Of a DNA stretch of 64,000 bases, positions 11,759 through 22,400 are shown piece after piece. Within the stretch, counting starts at the first letter, position 1; each line of letters starts with the position of its first letter. Under the pieces are notes generated by a model. The model was not told the origin of the DNA. It was given only the letters and a program-made list of their open reading frames with translations, and did not search any database. This DNA comes from Diacronema lutheri (taxonomy: Eukaryota > Haptophyta > Pavlovophyceae > Pavlovales > Pavlovaceae), in assembly GCA_019448385.1 (NCBI GenBank), contig JAGTXO010000017.1:434001-498000 (forward strand), written 5' to 3'. Both the position numbers and the translations under genes were made by a program.

Positions 11759-12994
11759 ATGGAGGCGAAGGTCCGAAGACGATCGTCGTGCGCGCTCGTC
11801 ATGGTCGGCTGTTTTTGCGCGGGGCTGGTCTATTGGCGTCGCGCGCCCACGCCGCGCGCCACTGCTTCGGTGCCAAGCATGCCGGCCGGCGTCGGCGCGC
11901 CGGCCGGCACCAGCGCAACATCCGCCGGCGCGCGCGGCACGCCGTCTGGCCAAGGCGCGCGGGGCCCGCACGACGCCGTGGCGCCGGCCCAGGCGGTCGG
12001 CGCCTTCGGCGCGCCGTTGGGCACACCGCCCCGCACCGTCTCGCCCGGCTTGCGCGCCGCCGCGGCGCCAGCCGCGCCGGCCAGCGCCGACGGCGCGCCG
12101 CTGCCTTCCGAGCAGCTCGTCCTCCTGCCCGCGCCGATCGCGCCGCCCGTGTGCACGACGAGGTCCGCAAACCCGCCCTTCACCATCCTCTCGATGACCG
12201 CCGGGCTGCCGCGCGAGTTTGCCGCGTGCCTGCGGCAAAACCGGCAGCAGTACGCCGACCGTTACGGCCTCGAGTACTGCGAGTTCAGCGCGCCGTTCGC
12301 GAGCGCCAGTCTCAACTTTTGCTGGCAGAAGCTCGTCGCGATCCAGGCGGTGCTGCGCGGCCTCAAGCGAAGGGCCGTGCTGTACATCGACGCGGACGCG
12401 CTCATCGTCAACGCCTCGCGCAACCTGACCGCGCTGCTCGAGCCGTGGCGCTCATTCGAGGTGCTCTTCGCCGCGGACTACAACGGCTGCGAGCCACACC
12501 ACCCGCCGCGCGACGCGCCCGGCCCGGCCGAGTGCACCGACCCGTCGTGGCGGCCGGTCAGCGGCGGCGTCATCTACCTGCGCAACACGCCATGGGCGCG
12601 CCTCCTGCTCGACCGACTCTTCACGCAGGGCGGCAAGGGGCGCAAGCCTTGGAGTGACAGCGGCATGAGTGACAATCGGGAGGCGACCAAGTGGGCGCGC
12701 GCGCATCGCGACGAGTTCCGCCGGCACGCGTACGTGATCCCGCAGAACGTGATGAACTCGATGCGCAAGACCTTCGAGGCGGGGGACCTCGTCTTCCACA
12801 TGGCGGGCGGCTCGTGGTCGGTCAACCAGACGAGGGCGAGCCAGGCGAAGAAGGAGCAGAAGTACGGCGCGCTCCTGCCCATTTGTCGGGCGCACCTCGA
12901 TGGCGCAGACCCCGCCGAGCAGCGCGCGGTGCACGCGGCTCTGCAGGCCGCCGCGCGAAAGCAGCGCAGCGAGCAGAGGCCGCCATGGGAATGA
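11759..12994 (+). CDS. GT34-like type II Golgi glycosyltransferase
   Basis: Single exon, 411 residues. Residues 9-27 form a membrane anchor (CALVMVGCFCAGLVYW) behind a short basic cytoplasmic tail, then a 110-residue Ala/Pro stem. The catalytic domain has the order typical of the galactosyl/mannosyltransferase GMA12/MNN10 group (GT34): YGLEYCEF, FCWQKLVAIQAVLRG, the metal-binding DxD in VLYIDADALIVN (near residue 210), SGGVIYLRNTPWARLLLD, and IPQNVMNS, ending in FHMAGGSW. The family transfers sugars from nucleotide donors in the Golgi lumen. Substrate cannot be inferred. The ATG at 11759 gives a proper type II topology. Confidence 0.78.
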   Translation: MEAKVRRRSSCALVMVGCFCAGLVYWRRAPTPRATASVPSMPAGVGAPAGTSATSAGARGTPSGQGARGPHDAVAPAQAVGAFGAPLGTPPRTVSPGLRAAAAPAAPASADGAPLPSEQLVLLPAPIAPPVCTTRSANPPFTILSMTAGLPREFAACLRQNRQQYADRYGLEYCEFSAPFASASLNFCWQKLVAIQAVLRGLKRRAVLYIDADALIVNASRNLTALLEPWRSFEVLFAADYNGCEPHHPPRDAPGPAECTDPSWRPVSGGVIYLRNTPWARLLLDRLFTQGGKGRKPWSDSGMSDNREATKWARAHRDEFRRHAYVIPQNVMNSMRKTFEAGDLVFHMAGGSWSVNQTRASQAKKEQKYGALLPICRAHLDGADPAEQRAVHAALQAAARKQRSEQRPPWE

Positions 12995-13070
12995 CCTGAG
13001 GTCGGGGAATGACTCGGGAAAAACTGCTGGGGAGAAAGGGATTGGATCGGACGTACGGCACCTCGGGCTT

Positions 13071-14096
13071 TCACGACGCTGCATCGTGTCGCGCGCTCGC
13101 GACGTCGCCGCGTGCGCTCGCAGCGTCACCGCCTGCGCTCGCGCTCGCGCTCGCGCCCGCGCCCGCGCCGTCGCCGCAACCGCTGCTCGGCTCCGCGGAC
13201 GGGCATGCCGCCTCGCCGGCAAGGCGGCGGCGAGCGCCGCCGCGAATCGGCGCAATTTGTGCCACCTTACGGAATATCTCCCCCATGCCCGAGTTGTACC
13301 CGCTCGCCGCGCGCGCTTCGCACATGGCGGCATATTCAAGCTCGTCATGAAAGGACCGCCCCGCGCCATCCCGCGAGAGGCGGCCGGGCGTGGGCGTGGC
13401 GGGCGAGCGCGCGCGAGCCGCGGCGCGCGCATCGGCCGTGCTCGTCACGTTGGCGTCGAAGAGGAGCGCGACGATCACGTGCCCGCCGTCGGAGAAGGTG
13501 GCGCCCGCGAGCCGCCCGCCCTCGCACCTGACCGCCGGCGCCTCGCGGCGAAGCGACGTGGTGCGGAAGCCAAAGGGCTGGACGAAGGGGGCGTCGAGCT
13601 GCTCCTCGTGCGCGCAAGGGTCGCCGAGCACCGCAAAGACGTGCCGCCGAGGGCCGTCGGTGGTCTCGATCGTCTTCGAGTCGGCGTGGATAAAGTCCTG
13701 CGTGTCGCATACGCACGGCCAGCAGCAGTAGTGCATGAAGCCGCGCGCGAAGCCGGCGCCGTCGGCGGTGGGCAGCGTCACGCGGTAGCGGTTGTACTCG
13801 CTCGGCCGCACGATCGAGCCGGAGACTGCGCAGAAGCCGCCCATCAGCTCGACAAACGTCGACGCGCTCATCTGCGACGCACGGTCGAGCACCCAGGTCG
13901 ACCAGAGGTGAGAGGCCGCGTTGCGGTTGCCGTGCGCGCCAAAGATGACGCCGTATTGCCGGTGTAGGTCCTCCACCGTCGCGCCGCGCCACACCTTGGC
14001 CGGCTTCTGCTCTGTCGGCTCGGCGCGCGCCGCGAGCGCGAGCATCACGCTTGCCAAGCGCAGCATCGTGAGACGCTCTCGAAAGCGCGCGAACAT
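13071..14096 (-). CDS. Secreted protein with conserved-looking Cys-rich core, family not recognised
   Basis: 341 residues from ATG 14096; a second ATG at 14066 starts a cleaner signal peptide (MLRLASVMLALAARAEP). The globular part is rich in aromatic residues and cysteine: YGVIFGAHGNRNAASHLWS, GGFCAVSGSIVRPSEYNRYR, then HYCCWPCVCDTQDFI and VFAVLGDPC. That density of Trp, Cys and Tyr is far from the Ala/Arg background of non-coding frames here, so this is a real protein. The last 60 residues are low-complexity Ala/Ser. I recall similar CCWPCVCDTQDF-type sequences in uncharacterised eukaryotic secreted proteins but cannot name a family. Confidence 0.65.
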   Translation of the reverse strand: MFARFRERLTMLRLASVMLALAARAEPTEQKPAKVWRGATVEDLHRQYGVIFGAHGNRNAASHLWSTWVLDRASQMSASTFVELMGGFCAVSGSIVRPSEYNRYRVTLPTADGAGFARGFMHYCCWPCVCDTQDFIHADSKTIETTDGPRRHVFAVLGDPCAHEEQLDAPFVQPFGFRTTSLRREAPAVRCEGGRLAGATFSDGGHVIVALLFDANVTSTADARAAARARSPATPTPGRLSRDGAGRSFHDELEYAAMCEARAASGYNSGMGEIFRKVAQIAPIRGGARRRLAGEAACPSAEPSSGCGDGAGAGASASASAGGDAASARGDVASARHDAAS

Positions 14097-14117
14097 TTGG
14101 GAGCATCGTACTGGAGC
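14097..14117. promoter_or_regulatory. 21-bp gap between divergent start codons
   Basis: ATG 14096 on the minus strand and ATG 14118 on the plus strand are separated by only 21 bp. Promoter elements must lie within coding or leader sequence, or one of the true starts is further in (14066 for the minus gene). Confidence 0.4.
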
Positions 14118-15956
14118 ATGGTGGTAGTACAGGCGCGGCTCCTCGCCGCCGTGTCGACGAGCAGCAAGGCGGCGCTCGTCACGTCGCCCGGGTTCGGCAG
14201 GGCCTTTGCGGCCAACCTGCTCGCGACGAGCGCGCTTGCCGCCGCCGCCCACCACGTGCCCTTTGTGAGCGCGCACGCCGCGCGCGCGCTCCACGCGTTC
14301 CAGCTGGCGACGCTCAACGCCGCGCACCGGTATGCGTGGTGGGGCGCCATCTCGCTCCTCTCATCGTCGTGCTGCGCGCTGCAGCTGCTGCTCAACCTCG
14401 CGTCGGTCGGCTGCGCAGGCTTCAACCGCGTCCTCGGCCCGCTCCGGCCGTTCCTGCTGTCGGTGACGCTGCTGCTCCAGCTGTCCATGTGGCGCGTTGC
14501 GCTCGCCGAGCAGCCGTGGCAGCTGCCCTTCTGCGCCGCCGCCACGCTGCTCACAGCGACGCTCACGTTTCTACCCGAGCTCCTCGACGCGACGAACCGC
14601 ATCCGAGCCGCGCGCCTCGCGCGCCGCGCGCGCCGCGCGGCAGGCGCGCCGCTCGCCGGCAGGGGCGGCGCGCCCGGCGGCGCGCCCGGCGGCGCGCCTG
14701 GCGGCGCGGAGCGCTTCGAGGTGCGGCTGGCGCTGCCGTCTATCGGCTGCACGGCGTGCGTGAGCAAGATCACCGCCGTCCTCGCCGCGCACCCGCTCGC
14801 GTCGTGCATCGAGAGCGCCGAGCCCAGCGTCGAGGACGCGTGCGTCCTTCTCGTGCTGCGCGCCGGTCGGCGCGACGAGGCGTCGAGCGGCGGCGCGCGC
14901 TCCGGCGGCGGGGCGGAGCCCAGCGGGGCTGCCGCGGCGCCGACCGAGCCCGCGCGCGCATCCGACCAGGCGCCGGCCGTGGACGACATCGTCGCCGCGC
15001 TCAGCGCGGCGCTCGCCACCGCGGGCTTTCCCGCCGCCGGCGCGCCGCCGGCCGTGCGCCCGATCGCCACCACCGACGCGCGCGCGCCCGCGCCTGCCGT
15101 GCGCCGCGCGCGGGGCGGCGGGATCGTCGCGAGCGGTGCCGCGCACGCGCGCGCGGGCGACGCGTCGCCGGCGGTCGTTGCGTGGTGGCGGCACGCGGGC
15201 GGGCTCGTCGGCGCGTTGCTCGCCTCGTCGTGCTGCGTACTGCAGCTCGCGATCAACTGGGCATCGGCCGCGCTCGGCCTCGGGCTCGGCTGCGCGGGCT
15301 TCAACGCGGCGCTTGGGCCGTGGCGGCTGCACCTGCGTGCGCTCACCACCGCGTGGCTCGCCTCGCTTTGGCTGCCGGCGCTGCGCGCGCGCCGATCGCC
15401 CGGCGGGCGCCTCGTCGCCTCGACGGTGCTCACGATCATCCTCGCCTCCTCGCCCGAGCTCGTGCGGCTCGCCGGCGGTGGCGGCGCGCGAGCCGACCTC
15501 CGCGTAGGCGCGGGCGCCGACGTCGGCCATCGCGGCGCGCTCAGCGCGCTCAGCGCGCTGGGGGGCGCCGCCGCGCGTGGCGACGGCGCGGCGCCGCGCG
15601 CGCCCGCCGCGCAGACGGTTACGCCGCAGACGGTTGCGCTGCGCGTCGACGGGATGGGCTGCGAGGCGTGCGAGGTGGCGGTGCGCGCGGCGCTCGGCGG
15701 CGCGCGCGGCGTCGTCGGCGCGCGCGCGCGGTACGAGGACGGCGTCGCGGACGTAACGGTCGCGGCCGGCGACTCGCTCGACCTGGCTGACGTGCGTGCG
15801 CGCCTTGCGGCGGCCGGCTTTGAGCTGCTTGCGCACGGTGGTGGCGCGGGCGCGCACGGCACGCTCACGATGGCGCGCGACGACGCGAGCGAGGGCGACG
15901 CCCCGATGCCGAGCGTCGTGGCGAGCACGCCGGCGGCGGCGACGCTTGTGGACTGA
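14118..15956 (+). CDS. Tandem MerT-like / HMA metal transport protein
   Basis: Single exon, 612 residues, built of two copies of the same pair of modules. Module A1 (residues 70-160) has membrane segments with SSCCALQLLLN followed by GCAGFNRVLGPLRPF. Module B1 (200-250) is a heavy-metal-associated domain with the pair in IGCTAC. A2 (360-450) repeats the pattern with LASSCCVLQLAIN and GCAGFNAALGPWR. B2 (505-570) is a canonical HMA domain, VDGMGCEACEVAVRAALGG. The membrane blocks resemble bacterial MerT (SSCCVLPL ... LxPYRP), which passes mercuric ion across the inner membrane, and the HMA domains correspond to MerP-like or copper-chaperone domains. So it likely binds and moves a soft metal across a membrane. 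No plastid presequence is obvious. Confidence 0.75.
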   Translation: MVVVQARLLAAVSTSSKAALVTSPGFGRAFAANLLATSALAAAAHHVPFVSAHAARALHAFQLATLNAAHRYAWWGAISLLSSSCCALQLLLNLASVGCAGFNRVLGPLRPFLLSVTLLLQLSMWRVALAEQPWQLPFCAAATLLTATLTFLPELLDATNRIRAARLARRARRAAGAPLAGRGGAPGGAPGGAPGGAERFEVRLALPSIGCTACVSKITAVLAAHPLASCIESAEPSVEDACVLLVLRAGRRDEASSGGARSGGGAEPSGAAAAPTEPARASDQAPAVDDIVAALSAALATAGFPAAGAPPAVRPIATTDARAPAPAVRRARGGGIVASGAAHARAGDASPAVVAWWRHAGGLVGALLASSCCVLQLAINWASAALGLGLGCAGFNAALGPWRLHLRALTTAWLASLWLPALRARRSPGGRLVASTVLTIILASSPELVRLAGGGGARADLRVGAGADVGHRGALSALSALGGAAARGDGAAPRAPAAQTVTPQTVALRVDGMGCEACEVAVRAALGGARGVVGARARYEDGVADVTVAAGDSLDLADVRARLAAAGFELLAHGGGAGAHGTLTMARDDASEGDAPMPSVVASTPAAATLVD

Positions 15957-16434
15957 GTGATGCGTGGTTGCGTGTGATAACCGTGTAGGCGCACCGGTGT
16001 TCAAGGGGTCATGTCACGAACAGATTCTGGTATAGATGGTCAAGCCAAATCCGATCAGGGGCACGATCGCGCCCCGAGTGCAGCGCGGGCCATTCGGAAG
16101 GACGTCCTTGAGAGGGAGCTCTTCGCGTTTGGCGAGCGGGGGAGCACGACGCGCAGCGTTGCTGCGGCGGCGTGCGGGCGGCGAGCAGCGGTCGGGCTGT
16201 TCGAGACGAGGCCGGAGCAGACGGCGCCGTGGCCGCCGGCGCAGGTGACGCGCGCCGACGAGCCGTAGCAAGCGTCCGTGATCCGCTCGGCGGTTGGAGC
16301 GGGCCGGCTGGTGCGGCGCGCTCGGCCACGGGCGGCGGCGTGCACGGGCGTGCCGAATGCGTTACGCGTCGCCAGCCGCGCGCGACCTGGGCGGAGCCCG
16401 CAAAGCGTCGACCGCTGCGTGGCTCGGCCGTGCG
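15957..16434. other. Non-coding flank 3' of the Fanzor ORF
   Basis: No convincing coding frame on either strand. On the minus strand this is directly downstream of the Fanzor stop codon. In TnpB and studied Fanzor loci the guide RNA overlaps or follows the 3' end of the nuclease ORF, so this is the place to look for one. I cannot define a hairpin or element end by eye. Confidence 0.3.
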
Positions 16435-19400
16435 TCAACGCCGGCCGCGCTTCGGCCCGCGCGCGCTGCCGCCGCCGGCACTGGCGCTGGCAGCTCCGCG
16501 GGCGGGGGTGCGGGCGCGAGAGCCGCCGCCGCCACCGCCGCCGCGCCCGCCGCCGTCGTCGCCACCGCCGTCGCCGCCGCCGCCTCCCCCGCCGTCATCG
16601 TCGTCGTCGCCGCCGCCGCCTCCGTCGCCGTCGCCGTCACCGTCGCCCTCGCCGCCGCCGCCGTCGCCGCTGCCGTCGTCGTCGTCGTCGCCGTCGCCCT
16701 CGTCGTCGCCCTCGTCGTCGCCGTCGCACTCGTCGTCGCAGTCGTCGCCCTCGCCGTGCACCATGCGCTCCTCACGCTCCCACACCTCGCCGCGCGCCCA
16801 CCAGGCGAGCACGAGGGCAAAGCGCTCAGGCGTCGACGTGGTGTCGCGCCCGGCCGCGTGCGCCGCCATGTCGTGCACGTCGTAGAAGATGTTGCGCGCG
16901 GCGTTGTAGTCGCGGTGCACGGGCTTCTTGCCGCCGTTGCACGCCGGGCAGATGACGAGCGCGTGCACCGTGCGCGTGCCGCCCTTTGCCACGGGCAGGC
17001 GCGGGTTCTGCGCGAGCTCCGCGCCGCAGCGCTGCAGCCTGCCGCCCTTGGCGAGCCGCGGCATCGAGCAGTGCATCGACGTGTACGGCTCGGGCACGAA
17101 GACGGCCGCGACGCCGCGCCGCCGCAGCTCGCGCAGCAGCCCCACCTGGAAGGCGGGCGGCGCGCCCTTGGGCTGCGCGCCCTTGTGGTCGCGCAGCCAC
17201 TTGCCCACGCACACGAGCAGCCGGTCGCGCGTCACGCCGTCGACGCAGTGCGCCGCGATGAGCGCCTCGGCGACGCGCGCCGCGTTGGACCGCCCGCCGC
17301 TGTCGCGCCGCCAGCGCTCCTTCCGGCGCGCCGGCGCGTCGTACACGTGCTCGGCGGCGCGCTCGCGCACCCGCGCGCTCTCGCGGTGGAAGGCGATGTA
17401 TTTGCCCGCGTCGAGCACCTTGGCGCTGTGCGCCTCGCCAAGCCGCGCCTCGTCCGCCTCCACGCTGAACTCCTCGCCGCGCCCGTCCTTGCGCACGCGC
17501 CGCCGCGCCGCGTTGGTCTTGGCCGTCTCGCGCGCAAAGCCCGCGGCGCGCGCGCGCGCGCGCTGCGTGAACTGCCGCCAGACGGCCGCCCGCCCGACGT
17601 GCGCAGAGTAGGTGGTGATGTTGCCCATGTTCGGGTCGGCCGCGACGACGACCGCCTCCTCGACGTCGATCGCCCGCCGCAGCTCGGAGCCGAGCGCGAC
17701 GGCGATGCGCCCGTCCGGCCGGCGCCAGCGGTGCAGGACGCCCGAGCCGCCGGCCGGCGCCTGCGCCTTCGGCACGAGGACGGTCCCGACGGCGTGCACG
17801 GCGACGCCATCCGTCACCACCGACTTGACGGGCTGCCGGCCCGGGAGCGGCACGCGCGGCAGCGGCGCGAGGCCCACCCACGAGCGCCGCGCGTGCCACG
17901 GCAGATCGGCTGGCGGCCGCTCGCGCCCGGCGTAGTCGAAGACGCGGTTGGAGATGTCGAAGCGCGTCGCGAAGACCGCGTACCTGACGCGCACGTCCGA
18001 CATCGGCGGGATGTTGCCGCTTGTGCCTGTCCACTTGATCGGCTCGCCATCGTGGTCGCGCAGGTCCAGCGCCTTGAGCCGCGCGCGCAGCTCCTTGCGC
18101 TCGTCGTCCGGGAGCGTCTCCCAGATGGCGTTCGCGGTGAGGCGCACGTTGCGCGGCACCTGCGCGCAGCGCGCGGCGCGCGAGCGCGCGGGCGCGTGAC
18201 CAACCTGGCCGCGGGGCGGCGCGCACGGCGGCGGCGCGCGCGCTTGGGCGCTCGGCGGCGGCAGCGGCAGCCGCGCCTCGCGCGCACATTGTGCGTGCGC
18301 AGCGGCGCCACATTGTACCGCGGCGGCCGTCCGGTCAGCTGCGTGTGGATGTGCGCGAGCCGGCAGAGCAGCGCCTGCCCCTCGGCCACGTGCTGCAGGT
18401 TGCGGATCTGCACGAGGAAGTAGCGCGTCGTGTGCCGGTCGTAGTTCCACCTATCCGTGGGCGTGCACTTGTAGTCGATCTTGTGGAGGACCATGTCGGG
18501 CAGGTGGCGGTCGAGCGCGGCGGGGCAGCCGACGCGCGCGCCCTCCACGTCGCCGCGCAGCAGCCGCTCGCACAGCTCGCGCACGCGCGCGTTTCGCTGC
18601 ATCTCGGGCAGCGCGACGAGCGCCTCGTCGCGCTCGACTGCCGCGCGGACGACGTCGCGGAGCAGCCCGTTCACGACGCGCGATGGGTGCATCAGGCACG
18701 CGGTGGACACCTGCGTCGCCTCCTCATTGAGGATCTGCGTGAGGCCCACCGCGCAGACGGGCTGGACGCCCTCGGCCATCTCGCCGACGGCGCGCGCCGT
18801 CGCCGCCTTGGTCTGCGCGGCGGCTTGCTCGGCGGGCTTGCCTCGCGGCGCTGCACCGTACGTGCTCTCGTCCTTGTGCCAGCCGATGGCCGAGAAGATC
18901 GCACAGACGGTTCCCTTGTCCATCGTGGTCGACGTGTGCACGCTGGTCGACGGGCCGCCCGACGCCGCGCCGGCGGCCTGCGCGCTCGCCACCGCAGCCT
19001 CGTCGCACACCACCTTGTTGATGACGCGGTACGCCTGTGTCGTGAGCCTGTGCACGGCCGCCGCGATGCGCCGCAGCTCCTTCCGCGCACCGGGCTGCGC
19101 CGTCACCGCCTGCGGCCCCGCGTTGAGCGTCGAGCGCTTGACGACGAAGCCCGGGAGCACGCTGCCGCGCGTGCGCGCCGTCGCGCCGCCGGCCACGCGC
19201 GCGCTCGGCGCAGCGGGCTCGTCCACGCGCGCGCTCTCGACGCCGCGCGCGCGGGGAACGCTCGGCGCGCGCGCGCCCGCGGCGCCGCGCGCGCTCGCGG
19301 CGGCACCCGCCGCGGCGCGCTTGCCCGCGGCGCCCGACACGCCGTGCGCGCGAAGCGGCGCCGACGCCGATGCCGACGCCGCGCCCGCGCCGCCGCTGCC

Positions 19401-22400
19401 GCTGCCCGATCCGCCCGCGCGCCGCTTCTGCTCGTCGCGCGTCTTGCGGAACTGGGCGACGAGGTCGCTGCTCACGTTGGCCTCAGGCTCCCACGTGTCG
19501 GCGCTCTCGTCGTAGCCCCGCCACCTGATCCGGAACTCGAACGTCACCCGCTTGCCCGCCTTGCGGCGCTCGTCGACGACCGCCTCGACCTCGTACGTGC
19601 GCGCCTCCTCGTCGACGCTCGCGCCCGCCGCGCTCGCGCCCGTGTCCGGCCACCCAGCGACCGTGCCGCCCAGCCTCTCGGCGGCCGCGCGCAGCTGCCG
19701 CTCGCGCTGGGCGGCCGCGGCGCCTCGCGCGACGAGCGCGGGCAGCATGCCCGCGCCGCCCGCGAGGCCGTGCGCGCCGACGCTGGCGGTCATCAGCGCG
19801 TCGAGGCACGCGAACGTTGCGAGCGCACGCGCGCCATCGTCGCCGCCGCGCGGCTGCGAGCGCACGACGGGCGATGGCCGCGGCTCCCCCTCGGCCGCGA
19901 GCAGCGGCCAGATCGCACTGGCCAGCGCGACGGCATGCGCGCCGACCGCGACGGCCACGTCCGCGTCGAGCGGCGCAAAGTCGTAGCGCACGAGCGCGGC
20001 CGGGCGCGAGTCGTCCGTCGGCCGGTCGGCGACGAGCAGCCCGACCGGGCGCGGCGGCTCGCCGGACGGCGCGGCGACGGGCACGCAGAGGAGCACGACG
20101 AGCAGGCGCGGCGTGCCGCCGAGCAGCGCGCGCGCGGCATCCGCCCCGTCGGCTCCGCCGCGCGCGGCCGCGGCGAGCAGCTCGGCCGCGCGCGTCGGGC
20201 CCAGCGCCGTGCGCGCGTCCTTGCGCGCGCGTGCGCGCGCCGTGTACGCGGCGCAGGCGTCGTCGAGCACCGCCGCGCTGGGCGCGGTGCCAGTCGTCGC
20301 CCACGCGCGCAGCGCGTCGCGCACCCGCGTGATGATCGCCTGGTCGACCGCCGCCTCGCCGGCAGCGTGCGCCGGCGCGCACGCCGGCGGTGCGGCGGCA
20401 GGCGCGAGCGCGGGCGCGCCGTCGGCGCCGTCAACGCCGACGGCGCCGTCGGCGCGCCGCCACGCGAGCTTCGCCTCGATCTGCTGCCGGACGGCGTGGC
20501 AGTGCCGGTCGATGCCGCGCGCGTCGTCGAGCGCGGCCAGCGCGTCCTCAGCGGCGGGACGGCCGCTCGCGTCCGCGACGGCCTGCAGGCAGAGCAGCGC
20601 GGCCGCACGCGCGTTGCACGCGCTCTGCGGCTCGGGCGCGAGCGCGAGCTCGAGCTCGAGCGGCGACGCGCCTCGCGCCGCGGCGATCGCGTCCATCAGC
20701 ACGTCCAACCGCTGCACCAGCGCCCTGTGCGCGTCGCGCGGCGCGCCCGTCGACGGCGCGCGCGAGCGCGTCGCCACGAGCCCGAGCGCGCGCGCCGGCG
20801 CGCCCGCCGGCGTGTGCAGCACGAGCAGCGCCGCGCCCGCCAAGCTCGCGTTGCGCGTGACGAGCGCGAAGATGCGCGTCGCCTCGTGCGCGCCCACCGA
20901 CGCCAGGATCGCAGCGCGATCGGCGTCCGTCTGCGCGTCGCACAGGTCGCGCACGTCGTCCGGCGCGAGCAGCGCGCCGCCGCCGGCGGAGCGCGCGACG
21001 ATCGCCCGCGCCTCCGCCACGAAGACGGCCTGCGGCAGGTCGGCGTGGCGCGCGTCGACGATGGCGCGCGTCGCGTGCACGCCGAGCTCCACGCCGCGGT
21101 AGAAGGCGCGCGCGTTGGCCGCGCGCGCGTGCGCCGGCCGTCCGTCCGCGTTGCGCCTCGCGCGCGCCTGCTTGCTCGTGCGCGCGAGGCCGTCGCGTGG
21201 CGGTGGCGGCAGCGTGGCGAGGAAGCGCGCGGCGGGCGGCGGCGCGCGCACGCCGCGCTGCCGCCGTGCGATGGCCGCGAGCCGCCGGCCTGCCGCGCTG
21301 CCGCCCGCGCCGACGTGCTGCCGGCGGCCGAGCGCCGCCGGTGGCGGCGGCGGCGGCGCGGCGGCGGGCGGCGGCGCGGCGGCGGGCGGCGGCGCGGCGG
21401 CGGGCAGTGGCGCGGCGGCGAGCGGCGGCGGCGGCGGCGGCGGTATCGCGGCCACGGCGGCGGCAGCAGCGACGGCGGCGGTGGTGGCGGTGGCACCGGC
21501 GCCCAGCGCGGGCGGCGGCGGCAGTGGCGGCGGCGCGGCGGCGGCAGCGGCGGCGGCGGCGTCTGCGGCGGCCTTGGCGCCGCGCGTCTGCCGCGGCGCT
21601 TCTGCGCGATCGCGTCTGCCCCCGCCACGCACCGCGCCCGCGCCGGCGCAGGCGCCGCTCGGCGCACGCCCGCTGGCCGCACCAGTCAGCGCGACGCGGA
21701 GGTGCTCGCCGACAGCGTACATGTCCGCCACGCTGAACGTGCGCGGCGCGGACGCGCCGCCCGCCGCGGCGAGCGCGGCGTCGTTGAGCGCGCCCGTCAC
21801 GGCGAGGCCGCATGTCGCGCCACGCTGCGCCGCCTTGTCGAGCAGCCGCGCGCGGCGCACGGGCAAGACGTCGAGGCCCGCCGCGTGCAGCGTGGCGGTT
21901 ATCGCCCTGGCACGCTTGAGCGCCTGCCTGCTCGGCGACGCGAGCGTGTCGACAAGCACCGCGTCGTAGCGATGCTCGCCCGCGCGCGCGACGCGCACGA
22001 GGCGCAGCGCGGTGAAATGGCCGGAGGCGGGCGGCGTGCAATCGTCACTGCCCGCACCGCCGCGCCCGCTCGGCGGGCTCCACATGCCGATGACCGCCTG
22101 CGTCGTCGCCTCGCTGCGCAGGCGGTGCAGCAGCGCGGCGCGCTCGGCGCCGTCCTGGAACACCGCGGGCTGAGCGGCAAGCGGCACATGGCAGACGCGC
22201 CCTTCGCCGGCCTGCCCGTGCACGCGCAGCACGACCTCGCAGCATGCGTCGACAGTGGAGGCGAGCATGTCGCCGCCCGCGATGCAGTCCACCTCTGCCT
22301 GCGGGATGCCGGCGCGCGCGGCGGCATCGGCCAGCCGGAGCGCAGCCGCGTCGCCCGCCCACGCGAGCAGCGCCGGGGCGGCGGGCTGGACGCCGCGCGG

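Noticed and set aside
16294-18423. Long plus-strand frame covering the Fanzor catalytic region
   Set aside because: Shadow of the minus strand; the minus strand holds the RuvC and zinc-ribbon motifs.
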